From G965250275 sp965250275 (GTDB lineage: Bacteria > Pseudomonadota > Alphaproteobacteria > Rhodobacterales > Rhodobacteraceae): 64,000 nucleotides of DNA. Below the pieces are notes generated by a model. That model was not told where the DNA came from, did no database searches, and saw nothing but the letters and a program-made list of their open reading frames with translations. A program made the position numbers and the translations under genes. Location: assembly GCA_965250275.1 (NCBI GenBank), contig OZ252297.1, positions 4,464,001 through 4,528,000 of the forward strand. Reading direction: 5' to 3'. Shown here piece after piece: positions 24,746 through 33,991 of this stretch (its first letter is position 1; the number at the start of each line of letters is the position of its first letter).

Positions 24746-25796
24746 CACCCTGTTCCTTGCGCTGGTACAGCCATGCACCGTCCTCCCGCCGGGTCCGGGT
24801 CACGGCACCGACCTGATATAGATGGCTGGCATGCGCCACGGCTTCAACCAGTGCAAGGCCATATTCACCCTCACCAATCGTGCGTTTGAACAGTGGGGCG
24901 AAACAGGCAGAGGCCGGTTTCGGTTCGGTCAGATACTCCAGAAGCCGTTTCAGCGCGCCATGATGATTGTCGATCAATTGCCGCATGCGGACCGGCAAAC
25001 CAGTAAACGGCAGTTTGTGGCCTCCGAGCACCAGTTGATCAGCCCGCGCCATCGGAGCAAACCGCTCGCAAGATTCCAACCAGTCACCAACCGGATCAGC
25101 CATCGGTTCGGTCACGTAGACTCCCAGGTTCGGGCTGATCGATGAAATGATCTGGTCACCGGACAGAACCAGAGGATCGTCCCGGCTCCAGAAGGTCGCG
25201 TGTTCGGGTGCGTGACCGTTTCCAATGTGCACGTCCCACGTCCGTCCCCCTATTCGCAGGGTGTCGCCTTCTTTGATGCGGGTATAGCCCAGCGGCATCG
25301 GGCGAACGATATCGCAGTAGTTAAACGGCCGCTCGACACTGCGCTTTTCCAGTACCGTCGGGTCCATGCCCGCGCTGCGGTAAAACGCCAGAGTTTCCTC
25401 AGGCAGCTGCGTCTGCTCGTCCAGCCACAGCATCCGAGCCATCAGCCAGGATGTACGTGTTGTGACCAGCTCAGCGTCATGTGCGGTCTGGAACCAGCCC
25501 GCCATTCCGACGTGGTCGGGATGGTGATGAGTGACCACCACCCTGTTGACCGGTTTGCCAGCCAGCGGCCCGGACAGCAGCGACGTCCAGATCTCTTCGG
25601 TCAGACCAGTGGCAAATCCGGTATCGATCAGCGTCCAGCCATCCCCGTCATCCAGTGCGTAGACGTTGACGTGATCCAGCTTCATAGGCAGTGGCAATCG
25701 AAGCCACAGCACGCCTTCGGCCACTTCGATCGCCTCCCCTCGTTCGGGGGGCGTATCCCAAGGATACCTCAGGACATCGGGCGTTCCGCCGTCCAC
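24729..25796 (-). CDS. MBL-fold metallo-hydrolase
   Basis: A 355-residue metallo-beta-lactamase-fold enzyme. The metal-binding motif is THHHPDHVGM (about 90-99), with a later His in HIGNGHAPEH and Asp in LSGDQIIS. The extra C-terminal domain (about 265-355), containing LLEYLTEPKPA, matches the winged-helix tail of LACTB2/glyoxalase II-like subgroups. Substrate unknown, perhaps a thioester given its position. GTG 25796 lies five bases after the stop of an acyl-CoA dehydrogenase gene, and the DUF6173-like gene overlaps its end, giving a three-gene unit. Confidence 0.85.
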   Translation of the reverse strand: MDGGTPDVLRYPWDTPPERGEAIEVAEGVLWLRLPLPMKLDHVNVYALDDGDGWTLIDTGFATGLTEEIWTSLLSGPLAGKPVNRVVVTHHHPDHVGMAGWFQTAHDAELVTTRTSWLMARMLWLDEQTQLPEETLAFYRSAGMDPTVLEKRSVERPFNYCDIVRPMPLGYTRIKEGDTLRIGGRTWDVHIGNGHAPEHATFWSRDDPLVLSGDQIISSISPNLGVYVTEPMADPVGDWLESCERFAPMARADQLVLGGHKLPFTGLPVRMRQLIDNHHGALKRLLEYLTEPKPASACFAPLFKRTIGEGEYGLALVEAVAHASHLYQVGAVTRTRREDGAWLYQRKEQGDGRHD

Positions 25797-25801
25797 GATG
25801 C

Positions 25802-27507
25802 TCAGGCCGCCAGATCGTCAAGGTTCATCGCATAAAGACCTTCGGACCCGCTTTGTGCATGTTGCAAGAGGCTGGCATGCTCCGGTAGAAGACGCGAGAT
25901 GTAGAACCGCGCCAGGGTCTCTCTCGGACTGCCCGGCTCTTTCAGCGCCGCCGTCAGATGGAAATGACCGCCCAGCACACGGGCAAAGGCCCGCAGGTAA
26001 GGGACCGCCCCGGCAAAACGGTCTGTCAAATCTTCTTGCCCCGTCAGCCACTCCGTGGCTTCGCGCAAAGTTTCGGTCGCCTCCCAAACGCTTTCTGCAA
26101 GGTCCGGGAACACCTCGCGTGCAGCCTCGGCTTGCGCTTCGACCTCATCGATGATCCGCGCCGCCGTTTCGCCGCCATCCATCATTTTCCGGGCAACGAG
26201 ATCCATGGCCTGGATGCCATTTGTACCCTCATAGATCGTGGTCACCCGAACATCGCGCGCGTACTGCGCCGCGCCGGTTTCCTCGATAAAGCCCATGCCG
26301 CCATGAACCTGAACACCGGTAAAGGCGGTCTCGTTACCAACATCCGTGCCGAACGCTTTGGCAATTGGGGTCAGGAAAGCGGCCCGCGCGGCCCATTCGG
26401 GATCCTGCGTGGCGGTGTCCATGTCAATGGCCACCGCACAGGACAGAGCGATGGCGCGAGCAGCAAAGATCTCCGACTTCATCGTCATGAGCATGCGCCG
26501 CACATCGGCATGCGCCGCGATCGTGTAACCGTGGATCGACCGCCCTTGCTTTCGCTCGAGCGCATAGGTCATGGCGTGCTGAAACGCGCCTTCCGCAATT
26601 CCGATGCCCTGGCCACCGACGCCAAGGCGGGCGTTGTTCATCATTGTAAACATCGCGGCCATGCCGCCATTCGGTTCCCCAACGAGCCAGCCCGTCGCAC
26701 CCTCATACTGCATGACTGCAGTCGGCGAGCCATGCAGCCCCATCTTGTGCTCGAGCGATACAACTTTCAGCGTGTTCGCCACACCGGCGTTGCCCTCTGC
26801 ATCCGGAAGCCGCTTTGGGACAAGAAAAAGCGACACGCCTTTGGTCCCCTCCGGACCGCCCGGCAAGCGCGCCAAAACCAGATGGCAGACATTGTCCGCG
26901 ACGTCGTGGTCGCCCAGCTGATATAGATTTTCTGGCCCGATATGGCGTAAGTGCCGTCTCCGTTCGGTTCGGCTTTGCTGCGCAGCGCCCCGACGTCAGA
27001 TCCTGCCTGAGGCTCGGTGAGGTTCATCGTGCCCGTCCATTCCCCGCTCATGAGCTTGGGCAGGTACAGATCCTTCAACGCGTCACTGGCGTGATGCTCC
27101 AGCGCTTCGATCTGCCCCTGGCTCATCAGCGGTGCCAGTTGCAGCGACACGCAGGCGGAACTCATCATCTCGTTCACCGCGGTGGTCACGGTCATAGGCA
27201 GCCCCATGCCGCCATACTCAGGATCACCCGAGATCGCGACCCATCCGCCATCCGCGATGGCCTTGAAGCCCTCCGCAAATCCGGGAGACGTGCGCACAAC
27301 CCCATTCTCCAGCCGCGCCGGATGCAGGTCGCCATTGCGCTGAAGTGGCGCCAAAACCTCTTCGCACATCTTTCCGGCTTCCAGCAAAACGGCGCTGACC
27401 AGATCAGGATCCGCACTTCCGAAGCGTTCGGTGGCGGCAACCTGTTCGAATCCGATCACATGTTTATAGAGAAACTCGAATTCCGGAACGGGGGCGCGAA
27501 AAGACAT
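25802..27507 (-). pseudogene. Acyl-CoA dehydrogenase interrupted by a single-base frameshift
   Basis: Two overlapping frames together encode one acyl-CoA dehydrogenase of about 568 residues. The 5' frame (ATG 27507) carries the AcylCoA-DH_N region, MNLTEPQAGSDVGALRSKAE and SGQKIYISW; the 3' frame continues ARLPGGPEGTKGVSLFLVPK, the YEGTNGIQAMDL region and an acetyl-CoA-dehydrogenase-type C-terminal domain. The frames join at 26914-26916, where three Gs follow a T on the coding strand; a fourth G restores ISWGDHDVADNVCHLVLARL. Length and domains resemble the DmdC/FadE-like group. It may be a true pseudogene or a homopolymer read error. First gene of the unit with the MBL hydrolase. Confidence 0.85.
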
Positions 27508-27639
27508 TTTGAACCTCATGATATGCGATGGTTGTCGTGGCAGGCTTGGCAACTGCGCGCACCACCGCTATGGATCGGTGCTCTTTCCTATACGAAACCA
27601 GCGTGCAAGTGCACGCAACTGAAACGCCGCGTCACGCAT

Positions 27640-28587
27640 ATGGCCGCATTAACCACTCTTACATTCGGACCGGACCCTGCGGGTATCTCCCAGGCAGCCG
27701 CATTGCTGCGCGCGGGACAGTTGGTCGCCTTTCCAACTGAAACGGTCTACGGGCTGGGTGGAGACGCGACATCGGGCGCCGCGGTGGCCGGCATTTTCGC
27801 CGCTAAGAACCGGCCCGAATTCAACCCTCTCATTGTGCATGTACCCAGTGTCGAGAGCGCCCGCCAATACATCGACTGGAACGAGACAGCACAAAGGCTT
27901 GCCGACGCGTTCTGGCCCGGACCGCTGACATTGGTTTTGCCGCTGGCGCCAAACCACGGAATTGCGTCGCTCGTGACGGCTGGGCTGCCGACCCTTGCCA
28001 TCCGCGTGCCCGCTCAACCAACGGCACGCGCGCTTTTGCAAGAGGTTGGCCGACCGATTGCGGCACCGTCCGCCAACCCGTCAGGACGAATCAGCCCGAC
28101 CACTGCCGCACATGTGATGTCAGGTTTGTCAGGGCGCATAAGCGGGGTGCTCGATGACGGCCCATGCAATGTGGGCCTGGAATCGACCATTGTTGGCCTG
28201 TCCAAAACCCCGACGCTTTTGCGCCCGGGTGGCCTGTCAGCCGAAGCCATTGCTGCATGCCTGGGGTTCCCACTCGCCCATAGCCACGCGGCGGATGGCA
28301 TCACCGCGCCTGGTCAACTCAGCTCTCATTATGCACCGCGATCCAGTTTGCGCCTGAACGCTACAAATCCTGAAACAGGCGAGGTCTATCTGGGTTTTGG
28401 CCCATACCGTAGCCCGCACACCCTGTCCGAGAGCGGCGATCTGACCGAGGCAGCAGCGGCGCTGTTTGATATGCTGCACAGGTTGGATGCGTTGAAACAA
28501 CCGATTGCCGTGGCCCCGATCCCAGACATCGGATTGGGTGTGGCAATCAACGACAGGTTGCGGCGGGCGGCGGCACCGAGGCCGTAA
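27640..28587 (+). CDS. L-threonylcarbamoyladenylate synthase (Sua5/YrdC type)
   Basis: A 315-residue enzyme making threonylcarbamoyl-AMP for the t6A modification of ANN-decoding tRNAs. The YrdC core includes LVAFPTETVYGLGGDATS (about 27-44), KNRPEFNPLIVHV, FWPGPLTLVLP and PIAAPSANPSGRISPTTAAH. The region after about 210, beginning PGQLSSHYAPRSSLRL, is the Sua5 linker and C-terminal domain, so this is the long Sua5 form rather than short TsaC. ATG 27640 starts MAALTTLTFGPD; no strong ribosome site is visible. The same frame stays open far upstream, but that stretch is antisense to the dehydrogenase. Confidence 0.9.
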   Translation: MAALTTLTFGPDPAGISQAAALLRAGQLVAFPTETVYGLGGDATSGAAVAGIFAAKNRPEFNPLIVHVPSVESARQYIDWNETAQRLADAFWPGPLTLVLPLAPNHGIASLVTAGLPTLAIRVPAQPTARALLQEVGRPIAAPSANPSGRISPTTAAHVMSGLSGRISGVLDDGPCNVGLESTIVGLSKTPTLLRPGGLSAEAIAACLGFPLAHSHAADGITAPGQLSSHYAPRSSLRLNATNPETGEVYLGFGPYRSPHTLSESGDLTEAAAALFDMLHRLDALKQPIAVAPIPDIGLGVAINDRLRRAAAPRP

Positions 28588-28654
28588 ATCCTAAGGCAAA
28601 ATTGATCGAGAGTCGGTCGAGCGCTGCCGTGTTGTGGCAATATCCCGAACTGGC

Positions 28655-29209
28655 TCACGCGTGCCCGGCGCTGGACGACAAGCCCAATGGATCGACCCCC
28701 AGCGTTTTCAACGCTGCTTCCCACTTCTGCGTGTCCCGCGCCTCAAAAACAAGCGACGTGTCGGCATCAGCTGTCAGCCACCCATTCCGCGAGATTTCAT
28801 CCTCCAACTGGCCGGGGCCCCAGCCCGCATATCCCAGAAGTATCAGAGCCTTGGAAGGCCCCTCCCCTCCGGCAATGTCTTCAAGAACATCAAGAGTCGC
28901 CGTCATGCCAAACGCCTCGGAGACCTCCAGTGTGCGGATCGAAGAGTGGTAGTCGCAGGAATGCAATACGAACCCCCGGGACCCTTCCACGGGCCCTCCG
29001 AAATGAATGGGATGTTTGCCGCATTTGTCTCCGGCAGGAATGGCAAGCTGCTTGAGCAAGTCGCCCAGGCTCACATCGAGCGCGGGCTTGTTGACGATGA
29101 GACCCATCGCCCCTTCTGCCCCATGCGAACATACGAAGATGACCGAGTGCTCAAATCTCGGATCTCCCATACCGGGCATCGCAATCAGGAGTTTACCAGT
29201 GAGGTTCAT
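28655..29209 (-). CDS. YqgE/AlgH family protein
   Basis: A 184-residue protein matching the UPF0301 (YqgE/AlgH) family across its length: LTGKLLIAMPGMGDPRFEHS at the start, SHGAEGAMGLIVNKPA, FGGPVEGSRGFVLHS and LGYAGWGPGQLEDEI. The biochemical role is not settled; AlgH affects alginate regulation in Pseudomonas. It is convergent with the Sua5-type gene (67 bases between stops) and divergent from the DsbD-N gene. Confidence 0.92.
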   Translation of the reverse strand: MNLTGKLLIAMPGMGDPRFEHSVIFVCSHGAEGAMGLIVNKPALDVSLGDLLKQLAIPAGDKCGKHPIHFGGPVEGSRGFVLHSCDYHSSIRTLEVSEAFGMTATLDVLEDIAGGEGPSKALILLGYAGWGPGQLEDEISRNGWLTADADTSLVFEARDTQKWEAALKTLGVDPLGLSSSAGHA

Positions 29210-29371
29210 TCGTCTTCGGTGCTCCGGCGCAGGCTGGATGCCCTAAACATGGAGACCGCTTGAGACGGGTGCAAGGGCGAGTTCATACGTGGCATGTGAT
29301 TGCTGCGACATTGCATTCGCCTAACTTGAACGTGACTTGTTGTTTCCGGGTCAGAGCGCCAAATAGAGCGC

Positions 29372-30178
29372 ATGATTAAACGTTTGCTGCTTTCGGCGGC
29401 GCTGAGTCTCAGCGTCGTGGCGCCGGTTCAGGCGCAGTCCGGTCTGGAACAGATCGTCCGTATGGACGTTTTGGATGGCGGACCGACGGCGCACGGCACG
29501 TACATCGCAGCATTGCGGCTGACATTGTCCGACGGGTGGAAAACCTACTGGCGTGCGCCGGGCGATGCCGGCATTCCTCCCGAGTTCAACTGGCGCGGAT
29601 CGCGAAATCTCGGGGCGGTGTCCATCAACTGGCCGTCACCCAAGGTGTTCGATCAAAACGGCATGACGTCGGTTGGGTACACGGATCAACTGGTTTTGCC
29701 AGTCGAGATTGCACCGGTCCGAGCTGGTGAGCCCGTTCATTTGCAAGGCCAGATGCATTTTGGCATCTGCAAGGACGTCTGCATTCCGGGCACGCTCAGC
29801 ATTGACCATCAGCTCGACAAAACAGCCGATCGCAACCCCACGATTGCTGCCGCTTTGGCGCAGCGCCCATACTCGGAGAGCGAAGCGGGTGTAAGCTCTG
29901 CGACCTGCCGCTTGTCCCCGATCGGTGGTGGCATGCGGCTCGAGGCGAAGATCATGATGCCATCGGCCGGCGGGCGCGAGTTCGCCGTGATTGAACCCGG
30001 CGTGCCGGAAGTCTGGGTGTCCGAGGCGGAAACCCAGCGCCGTGGCAACACGCTCGTTGCGGTCAGCGATCTGGTGCATGTGAACAAGGGCAGCTACGCG
30101 CTGGATCGCTCGCAGATCCGCATCACGGTGCTGGGCAGCAATCATTCAGTGGACATTCAGGGCTGTGCCCCCGGCTGA
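29372..30178 (+). CDS. Exported DsbD N-terminal-domain protein
   Basis: A 268-residue periplasmic protein: signal peptide to about VQAQS (22), then a DsbD_N-type beta-sandwich with GWKTYWRAPGDAGIPPEFNW and the cysteine pair C133/C137 in GICKDVCIPGTLS. DsbD's N-terminal domain hands electrons to periplasmic thiol proteins; here it stands alone, without the membrane and thioredoxin domains, so a partner must supply electrons. Two further cysteines (ATCRLSP and IQGCAPG) may form a structural disulfide. The NUDIX start overlaps its 3' end by 14 bases. Confidence 0.85.
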   Translation: MIKRLLLSAALSLSVVAPVQAQSGLEQIVRMDVLDGGPTAHGTYIAALRLTLSDGWKTYWRAPGDAGIPPEFNWRGSRNLGAVSINWPSPKVFDQNGMTSVGYTDQLVLPVEIAPVRAGEPVHLQGQMHFGICKDVCIPGTLSIDHQLDKTADRNPTIAAALAQRPYSESEAGVSSATCRLSPIGGGMRLEAKIMMPSAGGREFAVIEPGVPEVWVSEAETQRRGNTLVAVSDLVHVNKGSYALDRSQIRITVLGSNHSVDIQGCAPG

Positions 30179-30638
30179 CCCCCGCCCCGTTCTTGGCGCC
30201 ATCGCAGTGGTGGTCGAAGACAATCGTGTCCTGCTGGTCAAACGCACAAAGGATCCGGATGCAGGGTTGTGGGGATTTCCCGGCGGCCACGTTGAATGGG
30301 GCGAGACCGCTCTCGATGCAGCCGCGCGCGAATTGCAGGAAGAAACCGGGGTCATCGCATCGCCGGTTGCGTATCTCACCAACATTGACGTTGTGATCCC
30401 TGGCCCGAACGGGCGGACCAAAACGCATTACTTGTTGGCTGCTGTTTTGTGCACCGACCCCGTCGGTACTCCAGTCCCGGCAGACGATGTCAGCGGGGCG
30501 GCGTGGTTTTCTTGCGATGACGTTAAGGCCCACACCCTTCAAATGAGCGATCAGGTTCCTGAACTGATGGAACTTGGACGGGCGGTTCGGGCCCGGCTTG
30601 ATCCGCGACGCAGCACAACCAGCGCAGAGACGAGGTAA
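30165..30638 (+). CDS. NUDIX hydrolase
   Basis: A 157-residue NUDIX enzyme hydrolysing a nucleoside diphosphate linked to another group. The Nudix box GHVEWGETALDAAARELQEE followed by TGV is complete (G-x5-E-x7-REL-x-EE-x-G). The opening PVLGAIAVVVEDNRVLLVKR suggests an ADP-ribose or (d)NTP-type housecleaning member; the substrate is not determined. GTG 30165 lies inside the preceding gene. Its 3' end overlaps the convergent RND pump gene by 88 bases, which is unusually long for chromosomal genes, but both C-termini read as plausible protein. Confidence 0.88.
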   Translation: MPPADPRPVLGAIAVVVEDNRVLLVKRTKDPDAGLWGFPGGHVEWGETALDAAARELQEETGVIASPVAYLTNIDVVIPGPNGRTKTHYLLAAVLCTDPVGTPVPADDVSGAAWFSCDDVKAHTLQMSDQVPELMELGRAVRARLDPRRSTTSAETR

Positions 30639-33600
30639 ACCACGACCAGCACGGCGAGTGCTGCGCAGAAGAACAGCGCCAATCCCGCCCGCATTGGAGC
30701 AAGGTCCGCGAGAGCGGGTAAAATTTCGAGCAGGACCGCAGGCAGTGTTCCGGTAAGTGCCGGCCAGACCATGGTCACCGCCAGCAACCCAAGCATCACC
30801 GCCATCGTCCCCGTCAGCATCCAGCGCAGCGCGCTGGTCCGATGTCCCATCGCGCGGCGCAGAGAGAAGATCGGCTGAGCAAAATCCCTTTGAATTGCGA
30901 CCAGCGAGGGCACCACGATCAACACAAGGATCATCCCAAAGCCAAGGCCATAGACCAGCGTGATGACCGTTGGTTTCAGGAATTGCGCTTGCTGCGACGT
31001 CTCAAACAAAAGCGGTGCAAGCCCAAGAACGGTGGTGAGGGTTGTGAGCATGACCGGCCTCAACCGGTCCGCGGCTCCGTCGATAATGGACGGCACAAGC
31101 CCGCGGTCCTGGGCATATTCGTCAATGGTGGTCACCAGCACGATGGAATCGTTGATGATGATGCCCGTCATCCCCAGCAATCCAACAACCGTGAACATAC
31201 TCAGCGGCACGCCCCAGACGTGGTGACCGTAAATCGTACCAACGAGCCCGAATGGTATGATGGCCATCACCACCAGTGGCCGCGTCCAACTGGCAAAGAC
31301 CCACGCAAGGACAAGATAGATGCCGGTCAAACACAATATCAGACCCGTGCGCGCGTCTTTCAGAAAGTCGTCTTCCTGTTCACTGAGCCCGGAGAGACGC
31401 CATTCCACCTGCCGTTCACTGGCAATAGTGGGCAGAATTTCGGTCTTGAGCATCTGAATGATGGCCTCTGCGCGCGCCGGATCGTCCTCGGAGATGTCAC
31501 CCGTTACGGAGATCAGGCGAATGCCATTCTCTCGTCGCACTGTCGAAAACCCGGTTCGCTGCTCAACGCTGACGATATCAGCCAACGGGACATAGTTGCC
31601 TTCTGGCGTCCGCATGTAGGTGCGTTCAAGGAAGTCTGCGGTCAGCTCGCCCTCAGGCAGTTCTACGCGAATCTCGGCGCTGCGCGGACCATCGGGGTAG
31701 GTCGCGGCCTCGATCCCGTTCAGCCGGTTGCGCAGTGCACGCCCCAGGGTGTCGATGGTGAAACCAAGCGCCTGACCCTGAGCGGTCAGATCCAGGATCA
31801 GCTCTTCTTTGTCATAAGCCAGATTGTCCTCTACAGCCGAGACTTCCGGAAACTGAAGTAAGGCGGTTTGCAACTGCTCGCTCGCGTCCTTCAGCGTCTG
31901 CACCTCGGCGCCATAGAACTGCACGTCCAACGCATCGCCGCCTGGGCCGGATCGCCAACCCCGGAAACTGACGGTTTCGACAAGCGGGTGCCGCTGAACG
32001 GCATCCTGCAAATCAGCGACAAAAGCAAAACTGGAATATGGACGCAGATCGGCGTCGATCAGTTCAATAGATATGCCGCCCAATAGATCGGTGTCTTTGG
32101 ATTCGACCCCGCTGAGACCGCGACCGGCGTTGCCGCCTATCTCCGCCATCACGTAGTCCAGCGGATTGGTGCCGTATCGCTCTTCATAGGTTTCGCCCAG
32201 CGCTTCGGTTGCGCGCTGCATTTCGCGCATCATGTCCAGCGTGTCGTTGCGCGTAGCGCCTTCGGCCATCGCGAAATTGCCCGTGACTGAACCGCGTTCG
32301 GGCGCATTGAAAAAGCGCCATTGCACATCGCCCCGGATAAACACTGCCAACTGTCCCGCAAGGATCACGATCACCGAAGCCAGCACCGCGTACCGCGCCC
32401 AGATCACCCAGCCGATGAGTGGGCGAAAGACCTGATCGCGCACCCACCGGAAACCGGTATTCACCACACGGCTTGGCTTGTCATACCAATGTTCTTTCGC
32501 AGAATGTGCGATGGCATGGCTCATGTGATTTGGCAGGATCAGGAAACACTCCACCAAAGAGGCGGCCAGAACCGCAATGACGGTGAAGGGGATATCGCGG
32601 ATCAGATCACCAAACCGCCCACCGATCGCCGTCAGTCCGAAGAAGGCGATAATCGTTGTCAGAGTCGCGGCGAACACCGGCATTGCCATCCGGCGCGCAG
32701 CGTTTTCCGCCGCGACAACCGGGTGTTCCCCCAATCGCCGGTGTCGGAAATCAGCGTGTTCGCCGACCACGATTGCATCGTCGACGACGATTCCCAGCGT
32801 GATGATCAGCCCAAAGAGGCTGACCATGTTGATCGTCAGTCCGCCTGCATACATCAGGGCAATCGCGGCGAACATTGCCGCCGGGATGCCAGCGGCAACC
32901 CAAAAAGCGATCCGGGCGTTCAGGAACAGGAACAACAGACAAACAACCAGCCCAAGTCCGACGAGGCCATTGTCGACGAGAATGTTGAGCCGCGCAGTGA
33001 TTGCCTCGGCGCGGGTCCGGATCAGGCCAACTTCGACGCCCGCTGGCAGGCTGGCCTGCATTTGCTCCGCGATCTCTTCCACCTGTCTCTGGATCGCGAT
33101 GGCATCTCCGCGGTCCGAACGGTCAATGCGGATCGACATCGCCGGGTTTTCTTTGACGAAATAGCTTCGGTTCCGGTCGACACCTTCGACCCGGATCGTT
33201 GCGATGTCGCCGATGGTCAGTTTTGATCCATCCGGGTTGGAGCGCAGTACAATCCCCGCAATCGCCTCGGGCGAGCGCTTTTCGGTGCCCGTGCGGACCC
33301 GTGCATTTGCTCCTGTGACATCACCGGCCGGATCGGCATCAACCTCAGCCGCAATCGCTTCGGCAATCTGCGCCATCGTAACGTCGTACGACACCAGGTT
33401 TGCCGAGGGCACTTCGACCAGCGTTTCCGGGGCCGCAACGCCCCGAATGGTGGTGCGCGTCACACCAATTGTGAACAGCCGGGTGACAAACTCGTCGGCA
33501 AAGAGGGCCAGCTGGTCCGCCCCAATCGGTCCCGTCACAACGACATCGGTGACGCGATCCCGCCAGGCGCCGCGGCGAACCGTTGGTTCGTCGGCATCTT

Positions 33601-33985
33601 CGGGCAATGCGGTTATGGCATCGACAGCCGCCTGCACATCGTCGGCGGCGCGCGACATATCCCAACCGGGCTCGAAGTCCAGTGTGATGCTCGCACGCCC
33701 TTCTCGAGATGAGGATTCACTGCTTTCGACACCGTCTACCGCCAGAAGAGACGGTTCCAGAACCTGCACGATTGCGCCGTCGACATCTTCGGGGCCTGCC
33801 CCGTCCCATGTGACGTTCACCGAAACATTGTCAACGATCACATCCGGGAAGAATTGCGCCCGCATGTTGGGAATAGAAGCCGCGCCCAGCACCAGAAGGA
33901 CAACCAGCAACAGGTTTGCAGCCGTCCGATGGCGAGTGAAGTAGCTTAGAAGACCTCCGGCTGCGCGGGGGATATCTCGCGCCAT
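30551..33985 (-). CDS. RND-family efflux pump permease
   Basis: A 1144-residue inner-membrane RND transporter. The N-terminal helix is followed by the porter domain (NVSVNVTWDGAGPEDVDGAI); the charged residues of the proton relay are expected in LFGLIITLGIVVDDAIVVGE (TM4 region), and a second block reads GLLGMTGIIINDSIVLVTTI. A very hydrophobic tail of about 100 residues with two extra helices (TGTMAVMLGLLAVTMVWPAL and ALFFCAALAVLVVVYLVSAL) extends beyond the usual 1020-1050 residues. Substrate is unknown. The adaptor gene precedes it by six bases. No TolC partner is adjacent. Confidence 0.92.
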   Translation of the reverse strand: MARDIPRAAGGLLSYFTRHRTAANLLLVVLLVLGAASIPNMRAQFFPDVIVDNVSVNVTWDGAGPEDVDGAIVQVLEPSLLAVDGVESSESSSREGRASITLDFEPGWDMSRAADDVQAAVDAITALPEDADEPTVRRGAWRDRVTDVVVTGPIGADQLALFADEFVTRLFTIGVTRTTIRGVAAPETLVEVPSANLVSYDVTMAQIAEAIAAEVDADPAGDVTGANARVRTGTEKRSPEAIAGIVLRSNPDGSKLTIGDIATIRVEGVDRNRSYFVKENPAMSIRIDRSDRGDAIAIQRQVEEIAEQMQASLPAGVEVGLIRTRAEAITARLNILVDNGLVGLGLVVCLLFLFLNARIAFWVAAGIPAAMFAAIALMYAGGLTINMVSLFGLIITLGIVVDDAIVVGEHADFRHRRLGEHPVVAAENAARRMAMPVFAATLTTIIAFFGLTAIGGRFGDLIRDIPFTVIAVLAASLVECFLILPNHMSHAIAHSAKEHWYDKPSRVVNTGFRWVRDQVFRPLIGWVIWARYAVLASVIVILAGQLAVFIRGDVQWRFFNAPERGSVTGNFAMAEGATRNDTLDMMREMQRATEALGETYEERYGTNPLDYVMAEIGGNAGRGLSGVESKDTDLLGGISIELIDADLRPYSSFAFVADLQDAVQRHPLVETVSFRGWRSGPGGDALDVQFYGAEVQTLKDASEQLQTALLQFPEVSAVEDNLAYDKEELILDLTAQGQALGFTIDTLGRALRNRLNGIEAATYPDGPRSAEIRVELPEGELTADFLERTYMRTPEGNYVPLADIVSVEQRTGFSTVRRENGIRLISVTGDISEDDPARAEAIIQMLKTEILPTIASERQVEWRLSGLSEQEDDFLKDARTGLILCLTGIYLVLAWVFASWTRPLVVMAIIPFGLVGTIYGHHVWGVPLSMFTVVGLLGMTGIIINDSIVLVTTIDEYAQDRGLVPSIIDGAADRLRPVMLTTLTTVLGLAPLLFETSQQAQFLKPTVITLVYGLGFGMILVLIVVPSLVAIQRDFAQPIFSLRRAMGHRTSALRWMLTGTMAVMLGLLAVTMVWPALTGTLPAVLLEILPALADLAPMRAGLALFFCAALAVLVVVYLVSALVVLRRGSSRARTARPSSISSGT

Positions 33986-33991
33986 GCCGGA

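Noticed and set aside
26815..27639. 825-base open frame in phase with the Sua5-type gene upstream of its ATG
   Set aside because: It is antisense to the acyl-CoA dehydrogenase 5' end and contains no recognisable domain; the true start at 27640 fits the family.
30842..31861. 339-codon open frame on the plus strand
   Set aside because: It is antisense to the RND permease, and its translation is rich in His, Arg and Gln with no domain.
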